NCBI GenBank assembly: GCA_031551765.1
Contig: JAVBNC010000092.1
Coordinates: forward strand, 1-12,225
From: JAVBNC01 sp031551765
Lineage (GTDB): Bacteria; Desulfobacterota; Desulfovibrionia; Desulfovibrionales; Desulfovibrionaceae
DNA: 12,225 bases
Direction of reading: 5' to 3'
Shown: positions 1 to 7,588 of the stretch, one piece after another
Layout of the letters: each line of letters begins with the position of its first letter
How positions within the stretch are numbered: the stretch's first letter is position 1
Position numbers and translations under genes: made by a program
Notes under the pieces: generated by a model
Told to the model about the DNA's origin: nothing
Database searches by the model: none
What the model saw: only the letters and a program-made list of their open reading frames with translations

Positions 1-1
1 G

Positions 2-3000
2 GACAACACCTTCAGCGCCACCCACGACCGGGTCTTTCTGTACACGGACGCCGCGCTGACGGACGCAAGCGTGCACAAGGTCAGGCAGTCCGACCTGCCG
101 CCTTCCATCACCGTGGACCCGTCCAAGCAGAACAACTTTGAAAGCGACACCCCGCCGCCTCCCGTGCCGGGCATCGTCATCGCGGCGGACGGCCTGGCCC
201 CCGGCGGCATTGCGGTGACCAACACCACCCTGGACGCGGGCTCCGGCCTGAAGCTCAAAGCGGACGGCTCCATTGACCCGGACGCGGCGGGCACCTACGG
301 CACGCGGAGCGGCAGCGCCCCGGCGGGCGCGCTGGCTCCGAACGGCCTGCTGGACGCCTCCGCCGTTGCCGGCACGGGAACCCTGACCTTGGATACCGCC
401 GCCCTTACCACGGCCCACAGCGTGAAAGGCGCGGGCAACGCGGGCAACTCCGTCCACCTGGGCACGGGGGCCACGGCCTACACCGGCGGCGGCCTGAATG
501 ACGTCATTTACCTGGAAGGAACCTACGCCCGCCCCCTGACCCTGACGGACACGGCGGGGGTCAACAACGTGTACCTCAGCCAGAACGGGACCAGCCTTAC
601 CCTGGCGGGCGGCGGCAATTTTACCGGCAGAATCGGCGGCGGCGGCGGCAACGACAGCGTCACGATGTACGGCGGCACGGTAAACGGCTACTTTAACCTC
701 GGCGAGGGAGAGAACACCATCGCCGTTTCCGGCAACGCCGTGGTGGGCGACGGCACGGATGCCATCATCGGCGGCGGCCAGAAGGACATCATCACGGTGT
801 CCGGCAACGCGGTCATTAATGGCGGCATCTACGCCAACTACGGCGACGACAGCATCACCATCAGCGGCGGCTTCATCACCGGCGCAATCGCCGGCGCAAT
901 CGCCGGCGGCGCTGGCGACGACACCGTAAGCCTGGCCGTGGGGGTCGACGTTTCCGGCATCAGCGGCATGCACGGCGATTACAACGGCGGCAACATCCCC
1001 GGCGCAACGGACGTGCTGGCCGTAACCGGCCGGGGGGACCTGGACCTTTCCGGCATGGCGGTGGGGGGATTTGAAATCCTGGACCTGGGGGCCGACCACG
1101 CGCAGCACGTGACCCTGAACATCAGCGCCCTGGACAACTGGTCCAAGATCATCGTAACCAACCCCAGCGGAGGCGTCAGGGACGTGCTGTTCCTCAAGGG
1201 GTTGATCACGCCGAAGCCGGACGAGACCTCTCCCGGCACATGGGTCGCGGGCGACTACTATCTCAGCACCAACGGCACCACCCTGTACTATTGCGACGCG
1301 TACGGCCCGCAGAAAACCCTCTCCTTCGCTCTCGCCAGCAACACGGCCCAGGGCGGCGTTCTCCAGAAAATCTTCGGCGCCGACGGCGTCACCCAGGTGG
1401 GCATAGCCTGGGTGGCGGGCCTGGACTACGTGGCCCCCGTGGGCATTCAGGCGGCGGACGGCGGCGGCACCCCTGTGATCGTTAGCGGCCAGGTGGCGCT
1501 GACCGGCTCCTCGGTCACGGTGAATACGGACGGCAGCATGATCCTGACCGGCGAATCGGCTCAACCCGGTGCGGGCGTCGCGCTCACCTCCGGCTATCCC
1601 CTGTACGCATCCGCCGCCACCTCGCCCACGGACGCCGTGCTGCTGCTGGATACCCGGCTCTTCGCCGGCGGGCACGGCATCACCGGCAGCACAACGGCCA
1701 GAAACGACATCCGCCTGGGCGCGAACGCCGTGGGCGCCGAGGGCGGCAGCGGCAACGACACCTTTACCCTGTACGACGGGCACAGCGCCGCCGCCATGAC
1801 CCTCATCTTCCTGAACGGGGCCAGCGGCGGCGACGACGTCATCCGCCTGGACGCGGGCGTGACGGGCGACGTCAGCATCCACAGGGTCTTAGGTGTTGCC
1901 GGTGAGGACCGCCTTGTCATTTCCGGCAACAGCGACACGGAGCACGCCGGGCGGCTTCTGGTCACCAACGGCATAAACCTGGGCAGCGGCGCGAACACCC
2001 TGGAACTGGCCCACACCTTTGTCACCGGCGGCATAACCGGCGGCACGGGCGCGGGCGCGGACAATTTCACCATCCACAGCGGCAGCGTGGCCAACAGCGG
2101 CGCGGGCATCATCTTCGGCATGGACCTGGGCGGCGGCGCCAACACGGTCACGGTCAACGGCGGTACGGTCAGCGGCTTCGGCGACGGCGGCTTCGGCATT
2201 TACGCCGACGGCGGCGGCACCCAGGTTACGGTCAACGGCGGCACGGTCCGGGGCGATGGCCTCACCGGCTACGGCATAGGCCTTGTCAACGGCAGCCACA
2301 CGGTCACGGTCAACGGCGGCACGGTCAGCGGCAGCACCTCCGGCATCTACCTTGACAACGGCAGCCAGACGGTCACGGTCAACGGCGGCACGGTCAGCGG
2401 CGACAGCGACTACGGTATTTATACCAGCGGCGGGGCCGACGTGATCACTATCAACGGCGGCACGGTCAGCGGCGGCGGCAGCGACCCCGTCGCCATTAGG
2501 GCCAACCCCGGCAACGACCGCATCATCCTGGCCCCGGGCGTGAGCATAAGCGGGGATATCGAGGGCGGCTCGGGCGCGGACTACCTGGACCTGGGCGGCA
2601 ACGCGGTGCGCGTGCGGCAGTATGTAATCGATTCCGGCACGTTCAGCGCGCCGGGCGTGGAAACCGTGGGCACCACGAGCTTTGACGTCATCACCGGCCT
2701 GGCCGCCGGGGCCGCGCTGCGGGTGCTGGACTTCACGGGCACGGCGCACGGCGTGGAGAGCCAAAAATGGAACCTTGGCGCCTGGGCGGCCGTGACCAGC
2801 ATTGCCGCCCTTAGCGTGGGCGACAACGCCGCCAAACTGGCGCGCGGCACGTATAGCGCCGGAACCCACGAATTCACGGCAAGCGCGGGCGGCGCGGACG
2901 CCCTGCTGATTTACGACGGCAACTCCAGCACCGGCGGCACTATAACCTCGCAGGCCGTGGTGCTGGCGGGCCTGGGCGGGCTGGGCGTAAGCATTGGCAC

Positions 3001-3025
3001 GGACGGGGTGTTCGCTTTCGGGTAA
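2..3025 (+). CDS. Large glycine-rich RTX/beta-helix-like surface or secreted protein, 5' end outside window
   Basis: The frame is open from the first complete codon at nt 2, so the gene begins upstream. The GTG at 71 is only an internal candidate, and 1007 residues are visible. The protein is rich in Gly, Asn, Asp and Thr. It carries degenerate RTX-like nonapeptides of the form GGxGxDxUx near nt 631-670 (GGGGGNDSV), 905-933 (GGAGDDTVSL), 1741-1770 (GGSGNDTF) and 2563-2595 (GGSGADYLDL). Five NGGTVSG-type repeats between about 2143 and 2475 suggest turns of a parallel beta-helix. Two broadly similar halves are visible, each with a 'GI.AADG' opening, then repeats, then a less repetitive segment (about 1010-1430 and 2590-3022). 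RTX proteins are usually exported by type I secretion and bind calcium; the final residues VFAFG would fit a C-terminal secretion signal, but this is inference. No catalytic domain is recognised. An adhesin or autotransporter passenger is an alternative. Confidence 0.8.
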   Translation, partial: DNTFSATHDRVFLYTDAALTDASVHKVRQSDLPPSITVDPSKQNNFESDTPPPPVPGIVIAADGLAPGGIAVTNTTLDAGSGLKLKADGSIDPDAAGTYGTRSGSAPAGALAPNGLLDASAVAGTGTLTLDTAALTTAHSVKGAGNAGNSVHLGTGATAYTGGGLNDVIYLEGTYARPLTLTDTAGVNNVYLSQNGTSLTLAGGGNFTGRIGGGGGNDSVTMYGGTVNGYFNLGEGENTIAVSGNAVVGDGTDAIIGGGQKDIITVSGNAVINGGIYANYGDDSITISGGFITGAIAGAIAGGAGDDTVSLAVGVDVSGISGMHGDYNGGNIPGATDVLAVTGRGDLDLSGMAVGGFEILDLGADHAQHVTLNISALDNWSKIIVTNPSGGVRDVLFLKGLITPKPDETSPGTWVAGDYYLSTNGTTLYYCDAYGPQKTLSFALASNTAQGGVLQKIFGADGVTQVGIAWVAGLDYVAPVGIQAADGGGTPVIVSGQVALTGSSVTVNTDGSMILTGESAQPGAGVALTSGYPLYASAATSPTDAVLLLDTRLFAGGHGITGSTTARNDIRLGANAVGAEGGSGNDTFTLYDGHSAAAMTLIFLNGASGGDDVIRLDAGVTGDVSIHRVLGVAGEDRLVISGNSDTEHAGRLLVTNGINLGSGANTLELAHTFVTGGITGGTGAGADNFTIHSGSVANSGAGIIFGMDLGGGANTVTVNGGTVSGFGDGGFGIYADGGGTQVTVNGGTVRGDGLTGYGIGLVNGSHTVTVNGGTVSGSTSGIYLDNGSQTVTVNGGTVSGDSDYGIYTSGGADVITINGGTVSGGGSDPVAIRANPGNDRIILAPGVSISGDIEGGSGADYLDLGGNAVRVRQYVIDSGTFSAPGVETVGTTSFDVITGLAAGAALRVLDFTGTAHGVESQKWNLGAWAAVTSIAALSVGDNAAKLARGTYSAGTHEFTASAGGADALLIYDGNSSTGGTITSQAVVLAGLGGLGVSIGTDGVFAFG
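881..904 (+). repeat. 12-bp tandem duplication (GAIA-GAIA) in the RTX-like gene
   Basis: The unit ggcgcaatcgcc is present twice in direct tandem and encodes GAIAGAIA. The duplication is in frame and lies inside one glycine-rich repeat region. Confidence 0.8.
2143..2475 (+). repeat. Five in-frame repeats encoding TVTVNGGTVSG turns
   Basis: A unit containing acggtcaacggcgg recurs with its start at 2150, 2228, 2306 and 2375, and as a variant at 2447. The spacings are 78, 78, 69 and 72 bp, that is 26, 26, 23 and 24 codons. All keep the reading frame, and the near-identity at DNA level suggests recent duplication. The period fits one coil of a beta-helix. Such arrays can expand or contract by recombination without breaking the gene. 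Confidence 0.85.
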
Positions 3026-3051
3026 GCGGCGCGGGGCGCTTTGCAAAACAG

Positions 3052-3081
3052 GACGGCCGGTTCCGCAAGGGACCGGCCGTC
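3052..3081. terminator. GCAA-tetraloop hairpin between convergent genes
   Basis: The arms 3052-3064 and 3069-3081 pair over 13 bp (one G-T wobble) around a GCAA loop. The hairpin follows the RTX-like stop by 26 nt. It also follows the Abi stop on the other strand, where it is trailed by CCTGTTTTGC. The short T run favours termination of the leftward Abi transcript; on the rightward side there is no T tract, only a ten-G run at 3089-3098. A bidirectional terminator is the simplest reading. Confidence 0.6.
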
Positions 3082-3120
3082 GGCGTGCGGGGGGGGGGCG
3101 TAATCCCCATATCCCCGGGC

Positions 3121-4008
3121 TCATGCCCAAAAGGGGTCGCGTTCCCAGCCCGTGGCGAACCCCATGGCAGCGGCATCCACCAAAGGAAATTCCGTCAAAA
3201 GCCCTTCAAGCCGCCGCGCCCAGGTGGACCTGGCGACAATGCGTTGTAACAGGCCATAGGTGATGACGGCCGTGGCGAAATACGAACTCTCCTTGCCCGC
3301 TATGCTTGGGTAGGCCATGGCGGGAAGGGGGGTCTTGGGCGGGCGCATGATGATGCGGTTCCACAAAACGCCGTGGTGCGCGCAAACGTTTCTGGTCCAG
3401 GAGAGGGAGGCGGCCCAGGAAACAAGGGAAACATGGTTGATCCCCAAAGCGGAGGCTATGCGTTTTTGCTCCGCCTGCTTCAGCTTTCCAAGAATTTTGA
3501 CCCAGGCGCCCATGGATATGCACTCCATAACCATCCATGACGGGGGAAGCTGCGGCGTGCTGTATTTTCCGTAGTAATGTTTCGTGATTTCGTTTTTCTT
3601 GCTTTTCAACTCCGCCGCAAGAGCGGCGCAAAAGTCTTTCGCATCGTCCGGCGCGGTAAATACCGATGCGTCCATGAACCAATGCGCCCCGTGCGCCATG
3701 CACATCACGTTTGACATGGCGGCGCGTACGGCCACCTCAATCCGCTCTATGGCATCCAGGGTTAACAGTCTGAGTTTTCTGTCGAATTTATATGCCGCCC
3801 AGATATGCTCATAGTGTGTTCCAGGGGCAAAGCGCTGGGCGGCGGCATCAAAGAAATGTTTGCCGTAGCCCATAAGGCGGTAATAGCCAACGGTTTGTAT
3901 GTGTCTTTCCGCGCGCGGCCTGTCCGGAATAACCAAGCCACGGGCCAGCATCAGCCCCACAAGATGGGATGGGGAACACGGTGGTTTTGTGAACGGGACA
4001 AGCGGCAT
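3121..4008 (-). CDS. Abi_2 family (AbiD/AbiF) abortive infection protein, HEPN-type
   Basis: The product is 295 residues from the ATG at 4008. The N-terminus matches the Abi_2 family pattern: FTKPPCSPSHLVGLMLARGL, then YYRLMGYGKHFF at about 42-53, then an IERIEVAVR helix at 87-95. Near the C-terminus, WTRNVCAHHGVLWN contains R206-x4-H211, the RX4H motif of HEPN ribonucleases. Abi_2 proteins are phage-defence or toxin-antitoxin effectors thought to cleave RNA when triggered. The start is chosen at 4008 because family similarity begins there. The frame stays open to an ATG at 4242, directly after the mechanosensitive channel stop, but that extension (78 residues) reads through palindromic repeats and looks non-coding. 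No strong Shine-Dalgarno precedes 4008. The gene has its own predicted promoter and a structured leader. The family call is firm; AbiD versus AbiF is not resolved. Confidence 0.88.
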   Translation of the reverse strand: MPLVPFTKPPCSPSHLVGLMLARGLVIPDRPRAERHIQTVGYYRLMGYGKHFFDAAAQRFAPGTHYEHIWAAYKFDRKLRLLTLDAIERIEVAVRAAMSNVMCMAHGAHWFMDASVFTAPDDAKDFCAALAAELKSKKNEITKHYYGKYSTPQLPPSWMVMECISMGAWVKILGKLKQAEQKRIASALGINHVSLVSWAASLSWTRNVCAHHGVLWNRIIMRPPKTPLPAMAYPSIAGKESSYFATAVITYGLLQRIVARSTWARRLEGLLTEFPLVDAAAMGFATGWERDPFWA

Positions 4009-4022
4009 GGGCGGTCCGGGGT

Positions 4023-4085
4023 AAAAAAAGCCGCGCTGATATTCGCATCCCCAAAGTTGGAGACTAGGCGCAGCGCGGACTGATA
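4023..4085 (-). ncRNA. Candidate abiF-type small RNA or attenuator leader ahead of the Abi gene
   Basis: Read leftward, CCGCGCTG (4078-4071) pairs perfectly with CAGCGCGG (4038-4031). The second arm is followed by one C and seven T's (4029-4023), the form of an intrinsic terminator. Inside the loop, CGC/GCG and TCTCC/GGGGA can stack around an AACTTT loop, giving a segmented rod. The element lies between the predicted promoter and the Abi start codon. A conserved abiF RNA motif is known upstream of Abi_2 genes. Matching this sequence to that motif is inference, and the 5' end is estimated from the promoter. Confidence 0.55.
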
Positions 4086-4091
4086 CAAAAG

Positions 4092-4119
4092 TACATACAC
4101 CCGCGCCGGGAAAAGTCAA
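4092..4119 (-). promoter_or_regulatory. Predicted sigma70-type promoter for the Abi leader/ncRNA
   Basis: Leftward -35 TTGACT (4119-4114), 16-bp spacer, -10 TATGTA (4097-4092). The -35 is strong and the -10 is weak. The expected start is near 4085, just before the structured leader. Confidence 0.45.
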
Positions 4120-4121
4120 CC

Positions 4122-4237
4122 GGCAAACACGGGCTTCCGGTGTTTGCCCACGCGCGGCCCTGAACGGGTTCCAAGGGGCGCGCCCCTTGGCGGGTGAGTC
4201 CGGAGAGGGCGGCGCCCTCTCTGGCCGCCGGAGGCAT
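4122..4237. repeat. Cluster of palindromes, REP-like extragenic element (copy 1)
   Basis: Three inverted repeats lie in a row between the Abi gene and the mechanosensitive channel gene. The first is ggcaaacac/gtgtttgcc (4122-4130 with 4140-4148). The second is the perfect 20-bp palindrome CCAAGGGGCGCGCCCCTTGG (4171-4190). The third is an 11-bp stem with a GGC loop (4200-4210 with 4214-4224). The tail CTCTGGCCGCCGGAGGCAT (4219-4237) recurs inverted at 10344-10362, also abutting a hairpin. The third hairpin begins 19 nt past the channel gene's stop and could help end that transcript, although no T tract follows. Confidence 0.7.
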
Positions 4238-4242
4238 GCCAT

Positions 4243-6702
4243 CTAATTGGCTTCGACAGAACCGCCTTTCCCCGGCATGTGCAGCTGCATCTGCGGGAAG
4301 GGTATCTCTATCCCGGCCTCGCGGAAGCTCTTTTCTATCTCGAATCTGATAGCCGAAAGCGTGCCCAGCGCGTTGTCGATATTGTCTATGAACACGTTGA
4401 GCGTGAAATCCAGCGAACTGGCCCCGAAATTGGTGAACAGCACGGCGGGCGCGGGGGTTTTGCGCACGTGCTCCTGTTTCTGGGCGGCTTCCAGCAAGAG
4501 GGCCTTCACCTGTTCGGTGTCGGAACCGTAGGCCACGCCCACCATAATGCCGCGCCGCACCATGCGGCTGTTGCGCGTCCAGTTGCTGAACTGCCCGGCC
4601 ATAATGGCGGAGTTGGGCACGTACACCAGGGCGCGTTCCGGCGTCTCAATGGTGGTGGAGCGGATATTAATGGCCTTGACCGTGCCGGAAACCCCGGCCA
4701 CGTCCACAACGTCCCCCACCAGAATGGTGCGGCCGAAAATAAGCATCAGGCCGCTGGTCAGGTTGTTGAACACGTTCTGCATGCCTATGCCTATGCCCAC
4801 GGAAAGGCCCCCGGCCACCACGGCCAGGCTGGTGAAGTTGACCCCCAGAAGGCCCAGAACGACAAGGCCGAACAGCGCCCACAGCGCGTACCCGGCCATG
4901 GCGCGCAAAGGCGGTATGACGCCCGGCTCCACGTGCGGCAGGTGTTCCGGCAGATGGTCCAGGGACGTGTGGCTCAAAGAGACGAAGGAGCGGAACAGGA
5001 AAAACAGCAGAATGATGACAAAGGCCCGCGAAAGGTCCAAACTGGCGTCGCCCACGGTGTAGTGGGTGGTGGCGGCCAGGCGCAGGAAATAGTCCGCGCC
5101 GGGCACGGCCCAGACCCAGGGCGGCGCGCACAGAAGCGAGACGACCCAGGCCACGGGTATGGAAGCGGCGGCGGCCACGGCGTGGCGTACCGGGAACTTT
5201 TCCTTGTTCCACAGGCTGGCGGACAGGCTTTCCAGCAGCGCCGTCAGGGCGGCGCCCAGGGTCAGAATGTTCACCAGGGCGAAGAGCAGCATGAACAGCA
5301 GAATGGCCAGGCGCGCGTAACCCGCCAGCGTCACCAGCAGAGATGCCAGCCCGAACCACAGGGCGCAGCGGTAGGAAAAGCGTTCCAGAAAAGGCAGGGC
5401 CGGGTCCAGGGTGCTCTTGCGGCCCAGGTGGAAGGCCCAGGCCAGGAACAGCGCTATGGTCAGCCCCCAGCCGAAGCCGAGCACCCGCGTGGGCAGGTCG
5501 GAAAACAGCATGGCCACGCCGCAGGCCGCCGCCGGAAACAGCCGGATAAGCGGGGAAGGCTTGTTTTTCAGCGCGGGCCGGGCCGCCATGCGCAGCCGCC
5601 AGCTCAACGCCGCGATGCCCGCGATGACCATAAGCGAACCCGCGAACAAAAAGGCCGAATACACGTTGCCGTAAGGGCTGGAAGCCGCCGCCAGCACGGA
5701 AACGCCCGCCGCCGCCCAGACCCAGGAACCCTTGAGCACTTCCGCGCAGGCCTGGTGCCAGCGCTTGGCCAGAACCCGCGCCCCGCGCAGGAACAAAAAG
5801 CTGATCAGCCCCATAATGGCCGCCGTGGCCGCGAAGCCCTTGAGCGCTTCCAGCCGTTCGTCCGCGCTCTGCGGCCAGGCGAAACGCAGCCGCGAGCGCA
5901 AAGAGGAAGCCCATTCCCCCAACAGCGCCGGGGTGGCCGTCAGCGCGTCCAGGTCGTTGCCGGAAGGGGTAAGGTAGTAGCTTTTCCAGGCCGCCGGGAG
6001 GCTGCCTTCCGTATTTTTCAGGGTCTGGTCCACGCGCTGCGCCGTGGACTTGGCCGGGGCCAGTATCTTGTCCAGCCGGTCGGAAGCGGCCGTCAGCTTG
6101 GCTTTGGCGTCCAGCAGGGTGCGGGCGTAGACGCGCTGTTCCGCCGCGCCTTCAAGCGGGGCGCGCGGCAGGGCGCCGTCCGCCGCGCTTTCCCTGACCA
6201 GGCTGTCCAGGTCGCGCTGCAGGCCCGCCACCTCTTCCAGGCGCAAATTGATGGCCCCCGCCATCTCTTCCAGCGGCCGTATCCCGCGGGCAAGCCGCCC
6301 GGAAAGCTGGCGCATCTGCTGCACCAGGGCCACCTGCTCCGCCGGGTGCCCGCGCGAAGCCTGGAACAGCCCGGAAAGCCGCACTATCTGCGTGCGCGCG
6401 TCCTGCATGGCCGCCGTGAGCGGGGCGGCCATTATTTCCGCGCTGGCGCGCAGGGAAGCGGCCTCTTTGGCCAGAATCGCCAGGTCTTCGGTGCGGGCGC
6501 TCCAGACCTGGGCCAGGGAATCCGGCGCGGGCGCGGGTTGGCTCGCGTTCTGGGCGGCGTTGCCGGAAGGCGCGGCCAGGGAAGCTTGCGGAAAGGCCGG
6601 GACGGACGCGAGCAGCAGCGCGAGCAGCGCCAGCAGGGCCGGAACGCGGAAAGCGCCGCCGGGCGCGGAAAAAAGCGGGGGGCGGGGGGCGAAACGGGGC
6701 AT
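4243..6702 (-). CDS. MscS-superfamily mechanosensitive ion channel with large periplasmic N-terminal region
   Basis: The protein is 819 residues from the ATG at 6702, preceded by AGGAG at a good distance. The frame extends further upstream but without a comparable ribosome binding site. Residues 1 to about 43 form a signal peptide (hydrophobic core PALLALLALLLASVPAF). Residues 60-285 are Ala/Leu/Glu/Arg-rich and helical, probably periplasmic. About ten hydrophobic segments follow from 285 on. The MscS pore helix and beta-domain are clear: residues 623-660 contain SLAVVAGGLSVGIGIGMQN and NLTSGLMLIFGRTILVGD, and 661-710 contain DVAGVSGTVKAINIRST and YVPNSAIMAGQFSNWT. A cytoplasmic alpha/beta domain runs from 715 to 810. 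Channels of this class open under membrane tension to release solutes during hypo-osmotic shock. The length and N-terminal region place it with the larger MscK/MscM-like or DUF3772-containing forms rather than with the short MscS. Confidence 0.95.
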   Translation of the reverse strand: MPRFAPRPPLFSAPGGAFRVPALLALLALLLASVPAFPQASLAAPSGNAAQNASQPAPAPDSLAQVWSARTEDLAILAKEAASLRASAEIMAAPLTAAMQDARTQIVRLSGLFQASRGHPAEQVALVQQMRQLSGRLARGIRPLEEMAGAINLRLEEVAGLQRDLDSLVRESAADGALPRAPLEGAAEQRVYARTLLDAKAKLTAASDRLDKILAPAKSTAQRVDQTLKNTEGSLPAAWKSYYLTPSGNDLDALTATPALLGEWASSLRSRLRFAWPQSADERLEALKGFAATAAIMGLISFLFLRGARVLAKRWHQACAEVLKGSWVWAAAGVSVLAAASSPYGNVYSAFLFAGSLMVIAGIAALSWRLRMAARPALKNKPSPLIRLFPAAACGVAMLFSDLPTRVLGFGWGLTIALFLAWAFHLGRKSTLDPALPFLERFSYRCALWFGLASLLVTLAGYARLAILLFMLLFALVNILTLGAALTALLESLSASLWNKEKFPVRHAVAAAASIPVAWVVSLLCAPPWVWAVPGADYFLRLAATTHYTVGDASLDLSRAFVIILLFFLFRSFVSLSHTSLDHLPEHLPHVEPGVIPPLRAMAGYALWALFGLVVLGLLGVNFTSLAVVAGGLSVGIGIGMQNVFNNLTSGLMLIFGRTILVGDVVDVAGVSGTVKAINIRSTTIETPERALVYVPNSAIMAGQFSNWTRNSRMVRRGIMVGVAYGSDTEQVKALLLEAAQKQEHVRKTPAPAVLFTNFGASSLDFTLNVFIDNIDNALGTLSAIRFEIEKSFREAGIEIPFPQMQLHMPGKGGSVEAN

Positions 6703-6898
6703 GGGTGCTCCTGGGGCCGCGCGGGCGGCAAAAATCTTGCGCGGCGGGCGTCTGGGGCTCCCCTGGCGGGGCGCGGGGCGCGCCGTGCCGCGTGTCTGGC
6801 TTTCTAGCATAGCGGCGGGCGCAACAAAAGCCCCATGCGTATCATACCGGAAAGGGGCGGGCCGGGCGGGACCGTGGGCCGGAAGCCCCCGCCCGCCA

Positions 6899-6942
6899 CA
6901 AAAGATCCCCCTCCCCGGCATAAAATCCGGAGAGGGGGCTCT
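6899..6942 (-). terminator. Intrinsic terminator downstream of the small cysteine protein gene
   Basis: The arms 6907-6918 and 6927-6938 pair over 12 positions with one mismatch (CCCCCTCCCCGG with CCGGAGAGGGGG), with an AT-rich loop. Read leftward the hairpin is followed by ATCTTTTG. It lies 30 nt past the stop of the gene ending at 6972, before the mechanosensitive channel gene. Confidence 0.65.
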
Positions 6943-6971
6943 TCATTCGCAACGTCGGCCCGGCCCGGAAA

Positions 6972-7343
6972 CTACGCCCCAAACCCCGCCGGGACGCCCG
7001 GCGCGAAGGAAAGCGGCGCGGGCGGGGGGCCGCCAGGACAGGCGTCAGGACAGGCGTCAGGACGGCCGTCATCCTCGTCGTCCGCGTAGGCCGCTTCCGC
7101 CAAATCCCGGCAGAACTCGCGGGCCAGGGCCTTGCGGGGCAGCAGCGAAAAGGCCCCGCACAAACGCCCCGCCTCCTCGCCGCTGATATCCAGCGGCAAC
7201 AGCGCGCGGCCGTTCAGCGCGCGCCCCGCCACGGGCAGCCCCGCGTCCCGCGCGGCCTGGAAAGCCTCCGCGCAGGCGTCGGTCCAGCGGTCCAGGCTGG
7301 CCAGGTGCTCGCAGTACACGCAGCGGTGGAATTCGGGGTTCAT
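6972..7343 (-). CDS. Small cysteine-containing protein of unknown function
   Basis: The product is 123 residues from the ATG at 7343, preceded by AAAGGAA at a normal distance. I do not recognise the family. The N-terminus has a CxxC pair (C8, C11) and further cysteines at 24, 62 and 78. An acidic stretch at about 92-96 is followed by a Cys/Pro/Gly-rich tail built on PDAC repeats. No signal peptide or membrane segment is visible. It lies downstream of the repressor in the same direction but 506 nt away. Its predicted promoter at 7539-7567 carries the same operator type as the repressor and replication promoters, so it may belong to the same regulon. A terminator follows it. A metal-binding or redox role is possible, but nothing in the sequence proves it. 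Confidence 0.65.
   Translation of the reverse strand: MNPEFHRCVYCEHLASLDRWTDACAEAFQAARDAGLPVAGRALNGRALLPLDISGEEAGRLCGAFSLLPRKALAREFCRDLAEAAYADDEDDGRPDACPDACPGGPPPAPLSFAPGVPAGFGA
7035..7070. repeat. Three 12-bp tandem repeats inside the small cysteine protein gene
   Basis: The unit aggacaggcgtc occurs twice exactly (7035-7046, 7047-7058) and once at 10 of 12 positions (7059-7070). Read leftward it encodes the PDACPDAC tail. The unit is four codons, so changes in copy number stay in frame. Confidence 0.8.
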
Positions 7344-7478
7344 GGCGGGTTCCTTTGGTTTTTTTCCTGCTTTCCCGCCGGGCCTCGTTCGCGGGCTCTA
7401 CCGGCCGCCGTTGTGGGCGTGCGCCCCGGCTCGCTTTCGATTCCTCCCTGCCGCCCGGCGGGAGCCGGGGCCGTTCAT

Positions 7479-7517
7479 GCCCGCGCGCAGGGCTTTTAAG
7501 AGCCTCCGCGCGCGGGC
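7479..7517 (-). other. Leader hairpin ahead of the small cysteine protein gene
   Basis: GCCCGCGCGC and GCGCGCGGGC form a perfect 10-bp outer stem, and an inner AGGCT/AGCC stem shortens the loop. The hairpin lies about 15-50 nt after the predicted leftward transcription start. The T-poor downstream sequence makes it a leader structure rather than a terminator. Confidence 0.5.
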
Positions 7518-7538
7518 CTTTCCCGTCCTGGCGGTTTA

Positions 7539-7567
7539 AATATATTTCAATTTGAAATAATATGCAA
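7539..7567 (-). promoter_or_regulatory. Leftward promoter with perfect 17-bp palindromic operator (site 1)
   Basis: -35 TTGCAT (7567-7562), 17-bp spacer, -10 TATATT (7544-7539). The palindrome TATTTCAATTTGAAATA occupies 7543-7559, filling the spacer and overlapping the -10 by two bases. It would drive the small cysteine protein through a leader of about 190 nt. Confidence 0.55.
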
Positions 7568-7588
7568 GAATAATTTCCAACAGCGATA

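Noticed and set aside
1889..3130. 413-codon open frame on the minus strand
   Set aside because: It is antisense to the RTX-like repeats; the AVDRDRVAA-type repeats simply mirror the sense-strand repeats. It also runs past the intergenic hairpin.
4009..4242. N-terminal extension of the Abi gene to an ATG at 4242
   Set aside because: It would translate through three palindromes, the predicted promoter and the leader hairpin. Family similarity starts only at the 4008 ATG.
4279..6807. 842-codon open frame on the plus strand
   Set aside because: It is antisense to the mechanosensitive channel gene. Its product is a His/Gln/Arg/Gly-rich composition without domains, as expected for a shadow frame in GC-rich coding DNA.
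6248..7186. 312-codon plus-strand frame
   Set aside because: It is antisense to the 5' part of the channel gene, reads through a terminator, and ends in an Arg/Pro-rich tail.
7398..7478. 26-codon minus-strand frame in the small cysteine protein leader
   Set aside because: It has no ribosome binding site and an Arg/Gly-rich product; it follows a GC-rich hairpin and is probably chance.
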